Assembly: GCA_030704615.1 (NCBI GenBank)
Contig: CM060731.1
Coordinates: forward strand, 68,616,756 to 68,680,755
Origin: Takakia lepidozioides
Taxonomy: Eukaryota > Streptophyta > Takakiopsida > Takakiales > Takakiaceae
Length of the DNA stretch: 64,000 nt
Direction: 5' to 3'
The position numbers and the translations under genes were made by a program. Below, one piece after another: positions 36,040 to 46,894 of the stretch (position 1 is its first letter; each line of letters starts with the position of its first letter). The notes below the pieces were generated by a model. That model saw only the letters and a list, made by a program, of their open reading frames with translations, did no database searches and was not told the origin of the DNA.

Positions 36040-36900
36040 ACATTTGTAGGCGGGGGAAAAGGGCGGGGGACCCTCGACGTCCATCAGGCTGCTTGGGCAT
36101 TGGAGGGGTGGTGGGGGGGGGGGACGGGGGGGGGGGGGGGGGGGGGGGGTGTGGGTGGGTCCCGTCGGGCTGCTCGAGCGTGGGGGGTGCTGAAAGCCAG
36201 GGCGGGACGGACGAGGGTCTTGGACCTCACAGCACCCTCGACCCTTGGGCTGCTCGGGCGTGGGGGGGGGGGTAGGCCAGGGCGAGACGGTCGAGGGTCT
36301 CGGCGCGACGCCCCTGGGTGTGGTGGAGGGCAAGTGGGGAAAAAGGGCGGGACAGTCAAGGGTCTCGGCCCGCGCTGGACCCTTGACCATCAGGCTGCTC
36401 GGGCTTTGGGAGGGGGCGGGGGGGGGAAGGCCAGGGCGGGACGGTCCAGGGTATCGGCCCTCACGAGACCCTCGACCGTCGGGCTGCTCGGGCGGTGGGG
36501 GGATGCTAGCGGTTGGGCCTGTCATGGGTCCCACTTGGCAGGTCCCAAGCCTTGGGTCTCGGCCAGTGAGACCCAAGGCTGCTTCCCTTTCGGCATTACC
36601 TCCACCGACAGATTGCTACTTTGCTATCAAGGCTTTAGGTTGATAATGCACTCTTTAATGAAGCACTGCAAGATGCATAGTTGCAATGCTTGCAAGTAAT
36701 GTTGGACCTCCCTAATATGGCCTTAGATATGCTAACTTTCATGGGGCAGGCGGGGAAAAAGGGCGGGACAGTCAAGGGTCTCGGCCCGCGGGGGACCCTC
36801 GACCGTTAGGCTGCTCGGGCTTTAATGGGGGGGGGGGAAGAGAGAGGCCAGGGCGGGACGGTCAAGGCCCTCACGGGACCCTCAACCTGACTGCAACAAA
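36040..36900. repeat. GC-rich minisatellite with hairpin units and long G-runs
   Basis: A repeating module consists of GGCTGCTCGGGC, a variable G-run, GGCCAGGGCGGGACGGTCGA, then GGGTCTCGGCC and a spacer, then GACCCTCGACCGT. The elements ACGGTCGAGGGTC and GACCCTCGACCGT are reverse complements, so each unit can fold into a hairpin (clear examples at 36433-36481 and 36763-36803). GGCTGCTCGGG-like blocks occur near 36170, 36249, 36391, 36481 and 36809. The G-runs reach about 24 bases (36126-36149). The block at 36740-36890 is separated from the main array by ~150 bases of ordinary sequence. Long Pro- or Gly-rich open frames here are artefacts of composition. Confidence 0.8.
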
Positions 36901-37665
36901 TCTAGCACATTGTGCCCTTTCTGCACGTACTAAATCATGTATGACCTCATTCCACAATGACAATAGAAAACTAGTCAACACAAAAGAAGTACTTGGTGAA
37001 AGACTCAATGGGCGAAATGCCTTTATTGAAAGCAAGAGAGTGTGAAAAGTGGAGGTCATCCAGTCAGGAGACTATGAAAACTCTTACAATTCAGACCTGC
37101 CATGGGAAATGTCAGGATCATCCAAAAATCCTTTGGAGGGGTCTACCACTATGATTCCCCTCATACTTTCGGATGAGTGCCAGAAACTCTTCTACCCATC
37201 CCTCCCCCATGTCTACATGGTATCCCCACTCCATAATCCATCCCCCTCCATACCGATTGCTCGTGTGTTGCCAGGTCTTCAACACAAGTTTGTCCACAAA
37301 ACCCAATAGCACATGGCACAAAATGACTGCTCCCTGCTCCTCCTCGTCAATTGTGTAGAAACACTTGAGGTCACCTATGTGGACAGTCATTGTGCGCAAT
37401 CCTCCCTGGATGTTGTATAGCCAGACCTTTTCTGCCCTTCTCCCGTTTGTACCTTCTCAAGAAGGTGCAAGATGACATCTCTCTCGCTCTCTATCGCTCT
37501 CTCTCTCTCGCTCTCTTCTCTTCTCTCTCGCGCGTTTGGTGTTTTTCAATTCAGATTTCAAAGTCCTCTTCTCCACACAGTACAGACCTTTGCCTTCGTA
37601 GCTTAAGGTAGACATGGGTTTTGGGTCGGCAGTATCTCTCATTCTCAGCAAAATCTATCCAGATT

Positions 37666-38171
37666 TCAAAGCATTGCCATCCCACCCAAAAATCCAGAAC
37701 ATATAATGATAACAACTCTACTGGAGCCAGCTGCTTTTGTACAACCAGCCAAGCATGCTCTGTAACTGACGTTGCTGAAAGCTATTTTGAAAGTTACAAT
37801 GCTCCCACATTTGGCATACATGTCCACAAGGGCAGTGTCCAGAATCACATCTGGTACAATTCCAGATTGACATGCAACCATGGTTATTTGCCCTTTTCCA
37901 GGGCTACCAGGCTTGCACACAAAAGTTATGTGGTCGGGCTTCACCCCTTCCCCCCTCATTTGCTCATAGGTCTCCAAAGCCTCCATCCCATGCCCCTACT
38001 GTGCACATCCTTCAAGCATCGCGCGTTCCATAACATCATATCTCGTCCAGCCATAGTGTTGAACATTCCCTCCGCACTCTCAATGCTCCCACATTTGGCA
38101 TACATGTCCACGAGGGTATTGTTCATAATCACATCTGGTACAATTCCAGCTTTTGTGATGCAACCATGCAC
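37666..38171 (-). pseudogene. PPR protein fragment (inverted half)
   Basis: Two minus-strand frames encode PPR repeats. One has ITKAGIVPDVIMNNTLVDMY, AKCGSIESAEGMFNTM and RDMMLWNA. The other has ALETYEQMRGEGVKPDHITF, VPDVILDTALVDMY and AKCGSI. These are PLS-class pentatricopeptide motifs, normally found in organelle RNA-processing proteins. The segments are out of frame with each other and incomplete. The sequence GCCTTGGAGACCTATGAGCA is shared with the plus-strand copy starting at 38215, so the two form an inverted duplication. Confidence 0.75.
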
Positions 38172-38205
38172 CTCTTTGCCCTTTTCCAGGGCTACCAGGC
38201 TTGCA

Positions 38206-38917
38206 GGGGCGCGGGGCCTTGGAGACCTATGAGCAAATGATGAAGGAAGGGGTGAAGCACAACCACATCACGTTTGTGTTGTTTGCAATGCTTGTGCAAG
38301 CCTGGCAACCCTGGAAAAGGGCAAAGAGATACACGGTGACATCATCAAAGTTGGAATTGTACCAAATGTCATTCTAGACACTGCCCTGGTGGACATGTAT
38401 GCGAAATGTGGGTGCATTGAGGATGCAAAGGGAATATTTGACAATGTGCAGGCTGAACGAAATGTGGTATCATGGAACACGATGATTGCAGGATATACCC
38501 AGCATGGTTGTCATAGGGAGGTCCTGCAACTATTTGAAGGAATGCAAAAGAACGGTTTGAAGCCGGACAATATCATCTTTATATGTGTTCTCTCTGCATG
38601 CAACCACATTGGCCTACTGGATGAAGGAAGACACTACTTCGATTCCCTTAGTCATGGTGTCACTCTGACATTAAAGCACTTTGGCTGCATGGTGGACCTT
38701 TTTGGACGTGCAGAACAACTACATGAGGCAGTGGACCTGATTAGTAAAATGCCATCAATCCAAATGTTGTGGTGCCTGCAGAATCCATGGCAATGTGGAG
38801 ATGGCTGAACGTGCGGCAACATCTATCCTCACGTCGGATGAACAGGATGTCGCGACTTATGTGTTGTTATCAAATATCTATGCTGCAGCTGGCAGGTGGG
38901 ATCCATCTGAGCAGTAG
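38206..38917 (+). pseudogene. PPR protein pseudogene (PLS class with E-like motif)
   Basis: The main frame (38281-38808) gives VCNACASLATLEKGKEIHGD, VPNVILDTALVDMYAKCGC, NVVSWNTMIAGYTQHGC, GLKPDNIIFICVLSACNHIG, DEGRHYFDSL and HFGCMVDLFGRA. A preceding piece, LETYEQMMKEGVK..HITFV, lies in another frame, with the shift near 38278. A following piece, NVEMAERAATSIL, then TYVLLSNIYAAAGRWD (38790-38912), is the usual E-type ending and is again in another frame (shift near 38780). Typical intact proteins of this class have 500 or more residues; only the last four or five repeats are here. No start codon or targeting peptide is present. Confidence 0.8.
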
Positions 38918-39179
38918 AATGTTCTCCCTGCATTTTACCAGCACCTAACAACAAGCTGTATGTCCCATCAGATTTCACATGAGCTTGTTCTTCCTTGTAC
39001 AACAATTTGACACTTAGATTAGTTTATATAGCTACCGGGATATTAAATTAAAATCCAAACTATTTGAAATCTACAGGGCAGTCTTGCTTCCAAGATAGAG
39101 AATTGATTAATTTAGGATATCATACGTTGCAGCTGACCCCACCATCTGACCTTGAATTCATCGCGTCAGGTTCTTAAGG

Positions 39180-39183
39180 GGGG

Positions 39184-39215
<32 letters not shown>
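39180..39215. repeat. (GA)n microsatellite
   Basis: G-run followed by about 14 GA dinucleotides, just upstream of another PPR fragment. Confidence 0.9.
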
Positions 39216-39216
<1 letters not shown>

Positions 39217-39235
39217 ATTTCTCTCCTGATACCCT

Positions 39236-39660
39236 TTCGAAAATGACAAAGAAGTCCATGGTGACGTCGTAAGAGCTGGAATTGTATCAGATGTCATTCT
39301 AAACCCTACCTTGGTGGACATGTAATTCAAGAGCGGGTGCAACAAGGTGGTTTAACTAATGTAGTGTGTTGACAATATGGCTGAACGAGATGTGGGGTTG
39401 TGGAACATGATGAATGCAGGATATGCATAGTAGGGGTGCGGGATGAAGACTTTGGCATAGAGACCTTTGAGCAAATGATGCAGGAAGGGTTGAAGTTGGA
39501 CCAGATCATGTTTGTTTGTGTTTATAATGCATGAACAACCATGCAAGCAGCCCTCAAAAAAGGCAAAGAGGTCCATAATGATGTTGTCAAAGCTAGGGTT
39601 ATATCAGGTGTCATTCTGAACAGTACCCACGTCAACATGTATGTCAAATGTGGGAGCAAC
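39236..39660 (+). pseudogene. Highly decayed PPR fragment
   Basis: Traces of the same PPR family persist: KEVHGDVVRAGIVSDVIL followed by NPTLVDM, then MAERDVGLWNMMNAGYA with stops. A second copy of the K(G)KEVHNDVVKARVISGVIL, then VNMYVKCGSN block lies at 39556-39657. Stop codons interrupt each motif. It probably arose by duplication of the neighbouring pseudogene. Confidence 0.6.
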
Positions 39661-39867
39661 GAGATCTGTTATTACTATTATTGTTTTTTTCCTTTTGTAC
39701 TCGATTCACCATCTCCCCGACAGGCCGGTCCAGGCTGTCCCTCTATCAATTTGCAAGTAGTTTTAGAAGATGTTTCTTCCTCGCCAAGGTAGATCCAGTA
39801 TTTTCTTTAGCATTCACCCTTCGCAATTCTTCTCCTCCATCCAGGAGCTCGCAACTTGTGAGCTCCT

Positions 39868-40285
39868 GCCTGGCCCAGACTCTAGGGTAGCTCTTCAGTC
39901 TCCTCTACGTTCATCCTCTTGGATGGTTCTCTCTTTCCAATATTCTCTCTTTGTTAAGTATCTTGGGTTCGTCCCTCACTACCAAGTGTGTATGCCTCAT
40001 GGCCCCACAGGGGTTTATTTGATCCCCAAGCAATAAAATATCGGGGCCCTTTATTATTAAAAAAATAAAAATAAAATGAAGGGCTTCATCCCCAACTCGT
40101 GAGCTCCTGCCTGGCCCACACTCTAGGGTAGCTCTTCAGCCTCCTCTACCTTCATCCTCTTGGATGGTTCTCTCTTTCCAAGATTCTCTCTTTGTTAAGT
40201 ATCTTGGGTTCATCCCTCAAGTGTATGCCTCATGGCCCCATAGGGGTTTATTTTATCCCCAAATAAATAAATAAAAATGAAGGGG
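39868..40285. repeat. Direct repeat of ~200 bp with A-rich ends (retroposon-like)
   Basis: The block GAGCTCCTGCCTGGCCCA, ..CTCTAGGGTAGCTCTTCAG.., ..TCTTGGATGGTTCTCTCTT.., ..GTATGCCTCATGGCCCC.., GGGGTTTAT occurs at ~39855-40030 and again at ~40095-40265. Each copy ends in a TTATTT/GATCCCCAA(G/A).AATAAA A-rich tail, followed by GAAGGGCTTCATCCCC. This resembles the 3' end of a plant retroposon inserted or duplicated twice. It has no coding potential. Confidence 0.6.
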
Positions 40286-40369
40286 CTTCATCCCCTTTCT
40301 TCACACACATACACGGAATAGTAGCATAGTTTTAGTTTTAGTGATCACACACACAAGGATACAGTAGAA

Positions 40370-40485
40370 TAGTTTTTTGTTTTTTTTTTGTTTCTTTTTT
40401 ACCTTTTTGGAGAGGTGGGGGGGGGTTAGAGTGATCACACACACACACACACACACAAGGATACAGTAGCATAGTCTTTTTTTTT
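40370..40485. repeat. Low-complexity T, G and (CA)n runs
   Basis: Poly-T around 40380-40400, a G-run at ~40421 and (CA)n at 40436-40457. GATCACACACACAAGGATACAGTAG appears twice (about 40341 and 40432), so the region is a local duplication. From 40490 to 41190 I see only AT-rich sequence. Confidence 0.7.
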
Positions 40486-41195
40486 AGTGATCCAAATTGA
40501 TAGTCTTATTGAGTTGTTTCAGGTGTTTAAGTTGGCCTAATATGTTGATTTTGAGAGAGAGTAAATTGGAGAACACTAAGAATAATGTAAGAACTCAATG
40601 CACAAGTGTGAGCTCTGATAGGACGGTATGCCGGTTTCTGGCATATCAAATCTTCCCCACCCTCTCTCGAGACATGTATAAGCATAATGGAATTTAATTT
40701 GTAACGTGGTGACACTGGGTTCTACATGGGAGGGAGTGGAAACTCCACTCGGGGGTGCACTCTTCATAAAAAGACCATATCACGTGCGTGCATCAGCCAA
40801 TAAACAATATCCCTGTATATAGTTTAATTCATGACTATCATATGTATACATATTTTAATTTTTTTAATTAAAACCCCTAAAATATTTATATAAAACAAAC
40901 AATTAATGAATAACAATACCCTGCTGTATGTATTCATGGGTTCATTGAGAATATAAAAACCCTTTATTTATGTATAATTTTCAATACAAAATTATGGGCA
41001 AATTATAGATCGGATTTAAAAAAAATCAAAATAACTTGTGTAACCAATAAAAATTAGTATAAAACTTATTTTCCATTTATAAAATTGTTAAAACAGGCTG
41101 AAATGTGTTGAGGAAGGTGCCTTCATTAGCAGTGCTTTGTTTTATCAATTGTGTTGATGCCGCTGCTGTTTCCACTTAGGCCGGGGGGTTTGTGT

Positions 41196-41272
41196 GCAAC
41201 AGCTGCTGCTGATGCTCCTCTCTCCCTCCCCGTTTTCCTTAGGGGGAGAGAGACAGCAGCAGCAGCTGTTGC
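41196..41272. repeat. Imperfect 77-bp inverted repeat (hairpin) before the Copia LTR
   Basis: GCAACAGCTGCTGCTG at 41196 is complementary to CAGCAGCAGCTGTTGC ending at 41272. The inner TCTCTCCCTCCCC pairs with GGGGGAGAGAGA. The loop is short. It lies ~15 bases upstream of the 5' LTR. Confidence 0.7.
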
Positions 41273-41288
41273 TTTCTCCCTGCTCAGG

Positions 41289-41654
41289 CAAACAAAATAC
41301 GTAGAGCCATGGTAGCATATGGTATAGAGTGCCTGGCTTACAGTGTTCCACGTTATCTAGTCAGTTAGAATCAAGCTAGGTAGCAATGAGTGTTCTGTCT
41401 TCCCGCCTTGCAGGCTGTGAACACTAGAAGCTGTAGCCAGGAGTATAAGCAGCCGCCAATGTATCTACTCTAGGTTATCTGTATATTCTGTCGCCTGACA
41501 GACTAAGTCCTTGCCTAAGGACTGTGTAAGGGATGCCAATCCCCTGTTTTTCCATTAATGCAAGTCGCTGCAAAATTGTGGAATAGTGCTGTGTATGTGT
41601 CAAGCGAGTTGAATGCTTGAGCAGTGTTGGTGTGTTTCCAAGTTGCATTTAACA
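41289..41654 (+). repeat. Copia 5' LTR
   Basis: Matches 45825-46201 nearly throughout, from ACAAAATACGTAGAGCCATG to GTTGCATTTAACA. The terminal TG is not preserved at its left end. Confidence 0.85.
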
Positions 41655-41878
41655 GGTTATGGGCCTTTTTCCAGCCTACCATTATTCGTAGATTTTGCTA
41701 GGAAAGTGTCAGCATGCGTCATAGCCTAACTGTTTTCTGTCGTTTTTGTCTGTGCGTGCGTCTAGCTAGGAATACACTGCTGTCCCCTTGTCTAGAAGCT
41801 CGTGCACATGTCAAGTAGAATATGCTCTGATTTTCTTTAATCTGAGCATGCACCCAGGTGCACTGTAGACTATCCAGC

Positions 41879-43213
41879 ATGGATACTGTGAGGGACGCCG
41901 CCGCCATTAAGAGGTTTAATGGCCAATATTTTCACCTCTGGAGCTTCCAGCTTCGTGCTCTGTTTCTTGGAAAAGACCTCTTGGGAGTCGTCGATGGTAC
42001 TATACCTAAACCCCCAGAGGCGTCAGTCGCTGAGAGGATAGAGTGGTTAAAGAAAGATGGTCAGGCCATTTCTCTTCTTTGCGCCGCCTTAGACGAGTCT
42101 ATTCTTGCTTTGGTTTGTGGGTGCACCTCGTCGAAGGCCATTTGGGACTACCTTAAGACCATCCACGACCAGAGAGCTAATGACAACATTCACGATCTTC
42201 AGGTGAAGTTCTATCAATGCAAGTTTGAGAGCACAGACAATATAGCATCGTTTATTAGCAAAGTAGAGGTGCTTAAGAGTCAGCTTAGCCGTCTCGGTGA
42301 TCTTGCTAGCATCACCGAACCGAACGTTATAGCCAAAGTTCTTGGCAACATTCCCGACGTGTATATTCACTTTCATTCCGCCTAGGATAGTACCGCTTCA
42401 GGAGACAGAACCTTGAACAATCTCCTTATACGTCTAGTTAGAGAAGAGATGAGGCTTAAGGAGATGCAAGAACGAGAGCAGCAGAGTGCTCCGTCGGCCG
42501 CATACGTAGCTAGTTCCGGTAGTGGCAAGAACTCAAGCGCCAGTAAGGAGCGATCAACTCTCAACTACGAACAGCGCCAACAGCGCAAGCGTGAAATCGA
42601 GGAAAGGGAGAAGAACACAGAGTGTTGGAAGTGTGGTGATACTGGGCATTGAGTTCGTGAGTGCACCAACGACCCGAAAGAAGACAAGAATGAGAAAAAA
42701 GCCGCCAAACCAAGCCCTGCTGCATCAGCCGGTAAGAGTTCAGCTCCTTCTTATCGTGCGTACATGGCAACTGCTTCAGTCTTTCGTCTAAGTGGAAAGT
42801 CTTGGATAGCCGATAGCGGCTGCACGGATCATATGATGGACAAGAGATACTGGTTCTGCAAAAATCAAGATATTTCAACAGAAGGAAGGCAGGTTGAAGG
42901 GATCGGTGGCATACAACTTCTTGTGTACGGCATAGGCGACATTAACGTCAAGACCTACAATGGAAAACAGTGGGAGTTTGCTGTTTTAAAAGACGTTATG
43001 CATGTCCCGAGAATAGGCCGCAACTTATTCTCAGTATGGAAGGCCGCGTTGCTCAACATTGATACGGTTCATTCCAAAGCCGGCTGCAAGTTGATCCAGG
43101 AAGGGGAAATCCTAATCGAGGGAGTTATGGAAGGCACCATGTACAAGTTGCGGATCGACACAATCGTACCAAGCAGAGGCACTGCAAATTTCAATATGCC
43201 ACCTAGCCATTGA
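41879..43213 (+). pseudogene. Copia gag-protease region with two in-frame stops
   Basis: A single frame runs through gag (MDTVRDAAAIKRFNGQYFHL, then WSFQLRALFLGKDL; UBN2-type), a CCHC zinc knuckle (CWKCGDTGH..REC) and the start of the protease (WIADSGCTDHM, with the DSG catalytic motif), ending in a pre-integrase-like segment. TAG at 42383-42385 lies within gag. TGA at 42650-42652 falls directly after the knuckle histidine, where Trp is usual. Otherwise the frame is intact, so inactivation is recent relative to the other elements here. Confidence 0.85.
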
Positions 43214-43729
43214 AGATTATAGGTTTTTATACTTCTAAAAAAAAATAAAAAACACTCAAAATCCAAAAAACAAGATGAGCTTATGGACTTTTTTTTAAAC
43301 GCCTATTTTTTTTACATATATTAGTCCATATGAGTCAAAATGACAAATGATTTTGTCACTTCAAATCCATACATATGATGTGGACCAAAATGGCCACTTT
43401 AAGTCCAAATTTTAATGGAATTCACTAATGGCACATAGGAGAACTTGAGTCCATTGTAATTCCATTCATTGTGGTAACAGTCCACAATGACGGTGTTCAA
43501 AAGTCCATAGCAGAGTCATTTCTTATCGGATTCATGATTGGAGAGTTGTTATGGGTGCGTATTGAAGCTAGGAATCCAATGACATATATATTTTCTGGTT
43601 TTAATGAGTTAATTCAAATTCAATTGATGACACCATCAATTGCAGTCATCTAAAATTGTGTCGGTAACATCCATTTTGGTCTAGTCAACCTTGCATTCAC
43701 CCTTCGCTCTAATATTTGTGGCCCTATGA

Positions 43730-43996
43730 ATGTCAAATCAGTGGGTGGAGCATCATATTTTGTGCTATTTAAAGACGACCATTCTGTTTTCAGGATCATT
43801 TTCTGCATCAAGGCGAAGTCAGAAGTTTTTGCATGTCTCAAGAAGTATGTTGCCCAACTACACAAGGACACATGAGAGACGGTGCGCATGCTACGCTTTG
43901 ACAGAGGAGGAGAGTTCACGAGCAACGCACTCATCAAGTATCTGGAAGAAATCGAAGTTGAACAGGACCTGACATGTCCTCACTACAACAAATTGG
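43730..43996 (+). pseudogene. Copia integrase fragment
   Basis: FRIIFCIKAKSEVFACLKKY is followed, after a TGA stop, by ETVRMLRFDRGGEFTSNALI and KYLEEIEVEQDLTCPHYNKL. This is the second catalytic Asp region (LR.DRGGEF) of Copia integrase. The N-terminal zinc finger and first Asp are lost in the AT-rich segment 43214-43730. The match stops abruptly at 43996, where a GC-rich insertion begins. Confidence 0.75.
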
Positions 43997-44500
43997 GGGG
44001 GATTTTGCGACGCCAGCCGCGACCCCACGCTCCGCGCGGCGCTAAGCTGAGCCACGATGTTTTTTTGCGACGCCCTGACGTCGCAATCCCCCGCTGCGCA
44101 CCATTGTGCCGCCCAGCCGTCGTAAGTGACATGAAGGGGGAAAGAGAGCCCTCGCTGCGACGAATTGTTTTTGTTTGCGACGCCCCGTCGTCGCAATTTA
44201 CAACATCACCACAATGAGAGTTTTTTTTTTTTTTTTTTTTTTTGGCTTTGCGGCCCTCAACTTCACAAAAACGTCGTTGGGGGCGCCCCGCGCTGGGACG
44301 ACCAACGCTGCTACGCCAGGGGGTAACAACGACGTCGCCATAGGAGGTCGCAATGGTGTTGTAGTCAGCTTAGGTCATCACAATGACGTCGCTTGGGGCG
44401 CCTGGTGGTGGGGGGTGGAACAACAGCGACGACGTTGGGGCTGGGCTGGGGCTGGGACTGGGACTGGGCACTAAGGTCATAGAGGTTGTAACTCCCAGGC
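43990..44500. mobile_element. GC-rich insertion with repeated GCGACG/CGTCGC motifs
   Basis: Between the integrase and RT remnants the base composition changes sharply. TTTTGCGACGCC and GACGTCGCAA-type motifs occur several times (44004, 44064, 44085, 44176, 44190), partly as inverted pairs, followed by a 23-base T-run at 44221-44243 and more GTCGC/GACG motifs to ~44430. Such TTTGCGACG..CGTCGCAAA motifs are common near the ends of plant non-autonomous DNA transposons. I could not define the element's termini. Confidence 0.4.
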
Positions 44501-44754
44501 GTCACAAGATGGACCCTTTAGAAGGAACTTGAAGGAAGTCTTCATATGTATATATATATATATTTAGATTACTTTTGTGATACATAGATGTAGCATAGGT
44601 GTGTTGGTTAGTCTGTAGTGTCTTAGAAATGTTATAACATGGAGGTCTTAAGTTCAAGTATGCATTGCATGATATATGTAGAACAATGAACATATCGCAT
44701 TGTATGGCCTGAAACAGTCGAGCAGAATGTGGAACCAAAAGTTTAACTCATTTC

Positions 44755-45890
44755 TCAGGCATACGATCTAACCCAGACAAGTGCTGATGCCTGCGTTTAC
44801 ATCAGCAACACGTACCGATTGATACTCATCATATTCGTGGATGATGGGCTTATATGCAGCGTACACAACGTCGGGATAGTCGACATGCTAGCCACGATGG
44901 GTGTGGCGTTCAAGATTACAACAAACAATCCAAAGATCTATGTCGGATTGCGGATAACCAGAGACAGAGCCAATAAGACTCTCCAAATCGACCAGAGCAG
45001 GTATATCTTACGGCTCCTACAGAAGTATGGATTTGATGAGTGTAATCCTGTAGCAGTTCCATCCGACCCATGCAATACTCTGGAGTATGCCACGGCCTCT
45101 TATTCTACCGTAACTGTTTTTCCCTATAGTGGTGTTGTGGGAAGTCTCCAATTCGCATGCAGTGGTATCCGCGTTGATGTTTCCTATGCGAACAGCAAGA
45201 TTGCCCAGTATGTTCAGAATCCCAAGACCCCACATGTCCCACGCAGCCAAGCGAGTTCTCAAGTATCTCAAAGGTCATCCCGACGTTCGAATTACCTTCA
45301 CGGCAGGAACCGCACAGACCATCAATCAGTTGATGGCTTATAGTGATGTTGATTATGCAAGAGACTTGGACGATCGCAAATCCAGGTCAGGCTATGTACT
45401 CATGCTAAATGGGGGGCCAGTCTCCTGGGGGAGCAAGAAGCAGGGGTGTACAACAACAAGCACAACAGAGTCCGAGTACATCGCTGCTTACGCATCAACG
45501 AAGGAGATTGTATGGTTGCGCCATTTACTGACTGATCTCGGCTGCATCCAGGTTGCCCCCACCCTTTTACTATGCGATAACCAAGCAGCCATTCGTCTGG
45601 TTTGGAACCCAGAATTTAATAACCGCACGAAACACATCGACGTACAATATCACAAGATTTGAGAGGAGGAACTGTTCGGCTAGAATGCGTTAGCACCGAA
45701 AACCAAGTGGCGGATATCCTGACGGAACCATTACCCCGTTTCTGCCGCCTCAAAGGTATGCTTGGCCTCACTACACCTCAAATTGAGGAAGTTGATGACA
45801 CTGGCACTCCACCCCGAGTGGGAGTGTACAAAATATGTAGAGCCATGGTAGCATACAGTGTAGAGTGCTTGGATTACAATGTTCCACGTT
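44755..45890 (+). pseudogene. Copia reverse transcriptase C-terminal part and RNase H, frameshifted
   Basis: It begins inside RT: SADACVYISN, LIIFVDDGLI (the catalytic FVDD in place of YVDD), ITRDRANKTLQIDQSRYI and YSGVVGSLQFACSGIRVDVS. A frameshift near 45235 leads to HAAKRVLKYLKGHPD and the RNase H part (AYSDVDYARDLDDRKSRSGY, TTSTTESEYIA, LLCDNQAAIRL, NRTKHIDVQYHKI). A further shift near 45665 leads to GTVRLECVSTENQVADILTE. The first half of RT is absent. Confidence 0.85.
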
Positions 45891-46201
45891 ATCTAGTTAG
45901 TTAGAATCAAGCTAGGTAGCAATGAGTGTTTTGTCTTCCTGCCTTGCAGGCTGTGAACACTAGAAGCTGTAGCCAGGAGTATAAGCAACCGCCAATGTAT
46001 CTACTCTAGGTTATCTGTATATTTTGTCGCCTGACAGACTAACCTCAGACTAAGTCCTTGCCTAAGGATTGTGTAAAGGATGCCAATCCCCTGATTTTCC
46101 ATTAATGCAAGTCGCTGCAACATTGTGGAAAAGTGTTGTGTATGTGTCAAGCGAGTTGAATGCTTGAGCAGTGTTGGTGTGTTTCCAAGTTGCATTTAAC
46201 A
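45825..46201 (+). repeat. Copia 3' LTR
   Basis: TGTACAAAATATGTAGAGCC through GTTGCATTTAACA. It is 11 bases longer than the 5' LTR because of a short duplication at about 46041-46051. Confidence 0.85.
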
Positions 46202-46737
46202 AACCATGAGACGGGACATCATAGATTAAGCGAAGAGCAATGCAAACTAATTAGAGTCTTACATTAAGAGGGGAGCCTGGACCGGCTAGCCAAGGAGAGA
46301 GAACCCAAGAAATGACTCTGCATTGACGAGCAACTGAAGGAGAGGAAGCGTGCAGCCATTAAGGAGCTAAGCTTTGTGAAAGGAAGGTCGGCGAGACTAA
46401 AAAATCCGGCATGCGAATGTAACCACCCTGCAGAGAGAACTACCCACCGAAGCTAAGCCTGGTGGACCGCTTGCCACCAACGTGCTTTCAGTTAATTTCC
46501 CTGTCAAACTCAAGTGAGTCATGGCAATGGGGTTGTTGCCCCCTGCCAGGACTAGATGGGAGGGCTTCTTGTCCAATAGCAGCCTGTCGACGAAGAACAG
46601 CTGCATAGGATATCGTTCTTGCCCCATGAGCGTTGGAATTTTCTGAGGAGCCCAGGTTCAGCCTCTAAATCCCTGCTGATGCTGCAATCAATTTTACCCA
46701 AGCCTTCACATGGATTGCGTTACAGCGCTGTGAGGGG

Positions 46738-46816
46738 TTACATGAGTCACACTACTAAGAGTCGCACTACTAAGAGTCACACTACTAAGAGTCACACTGC
46801 GAAGAGTTACACTGAT
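46738..46816. repeat. Five-copy 15-bp tandem repeat
   Basis: GAGTCACACTACTAA-type units repeat about five times with single-base changes (GAGTCGCACTACTAA, GAGTCACACTGCGAA, GAGTTACACTG). No coding role is apparent. Confidence 0.85.
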
Positions 46817-46894
46817 GGATTGGGTGGCATTTGATGAGTGTGCGTGCAGGGAATCATTTGGGGACATAGCGATTTCTATGCCTTTGGCATGTTC

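Larger units (their letters stand above)
41289..46201 (+). mobile_element. Ty1/Copia LTR retrotransposon, decayed, with internal insertion
   Basis: Two near-identical LTRs (41289-41654 and 45825-46201) enclose gag, protease, integrase, reverse transcriptase and RNase H remnants in Copia order. The 3' LTR begins TGTACAAAATATG after a purine-rich GAGTGGGAG tract and ends AACA. The first bases of the 5' LTR differ. The 3' LTR carries an extra 11-bp duplication (AACCTCAGACT at about 46041). A primer-binding site and target duplication were not identified with confidence. Part of integrase and the first half of RT are missing or displaced by a foreign GC-rich segment (43990-44500). Confidence 0.88.

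Noticed and set aside
36001-36700. Long Pro-rich (-) and Gly-rich (+) open frames of up to 220 residues
   Set aside because: They arise from the GC-rich minisatellite with G-runs; there are no domains, and frames are open on both strands over the same DNA.
37118-37399. Minus-strand 93-residue frame (FVDKLVLKTWQHTSNRYGGG..)
   Set aside because: It looks protein-like, but I recognise no family, and there is no splice or neighbour support.
43882-44474. Plus-strand frames across the GC-rich insertion
   Set aside because: Part is the Copia integrase fragment; the rest is composition-driven and interrupted by a T-run.
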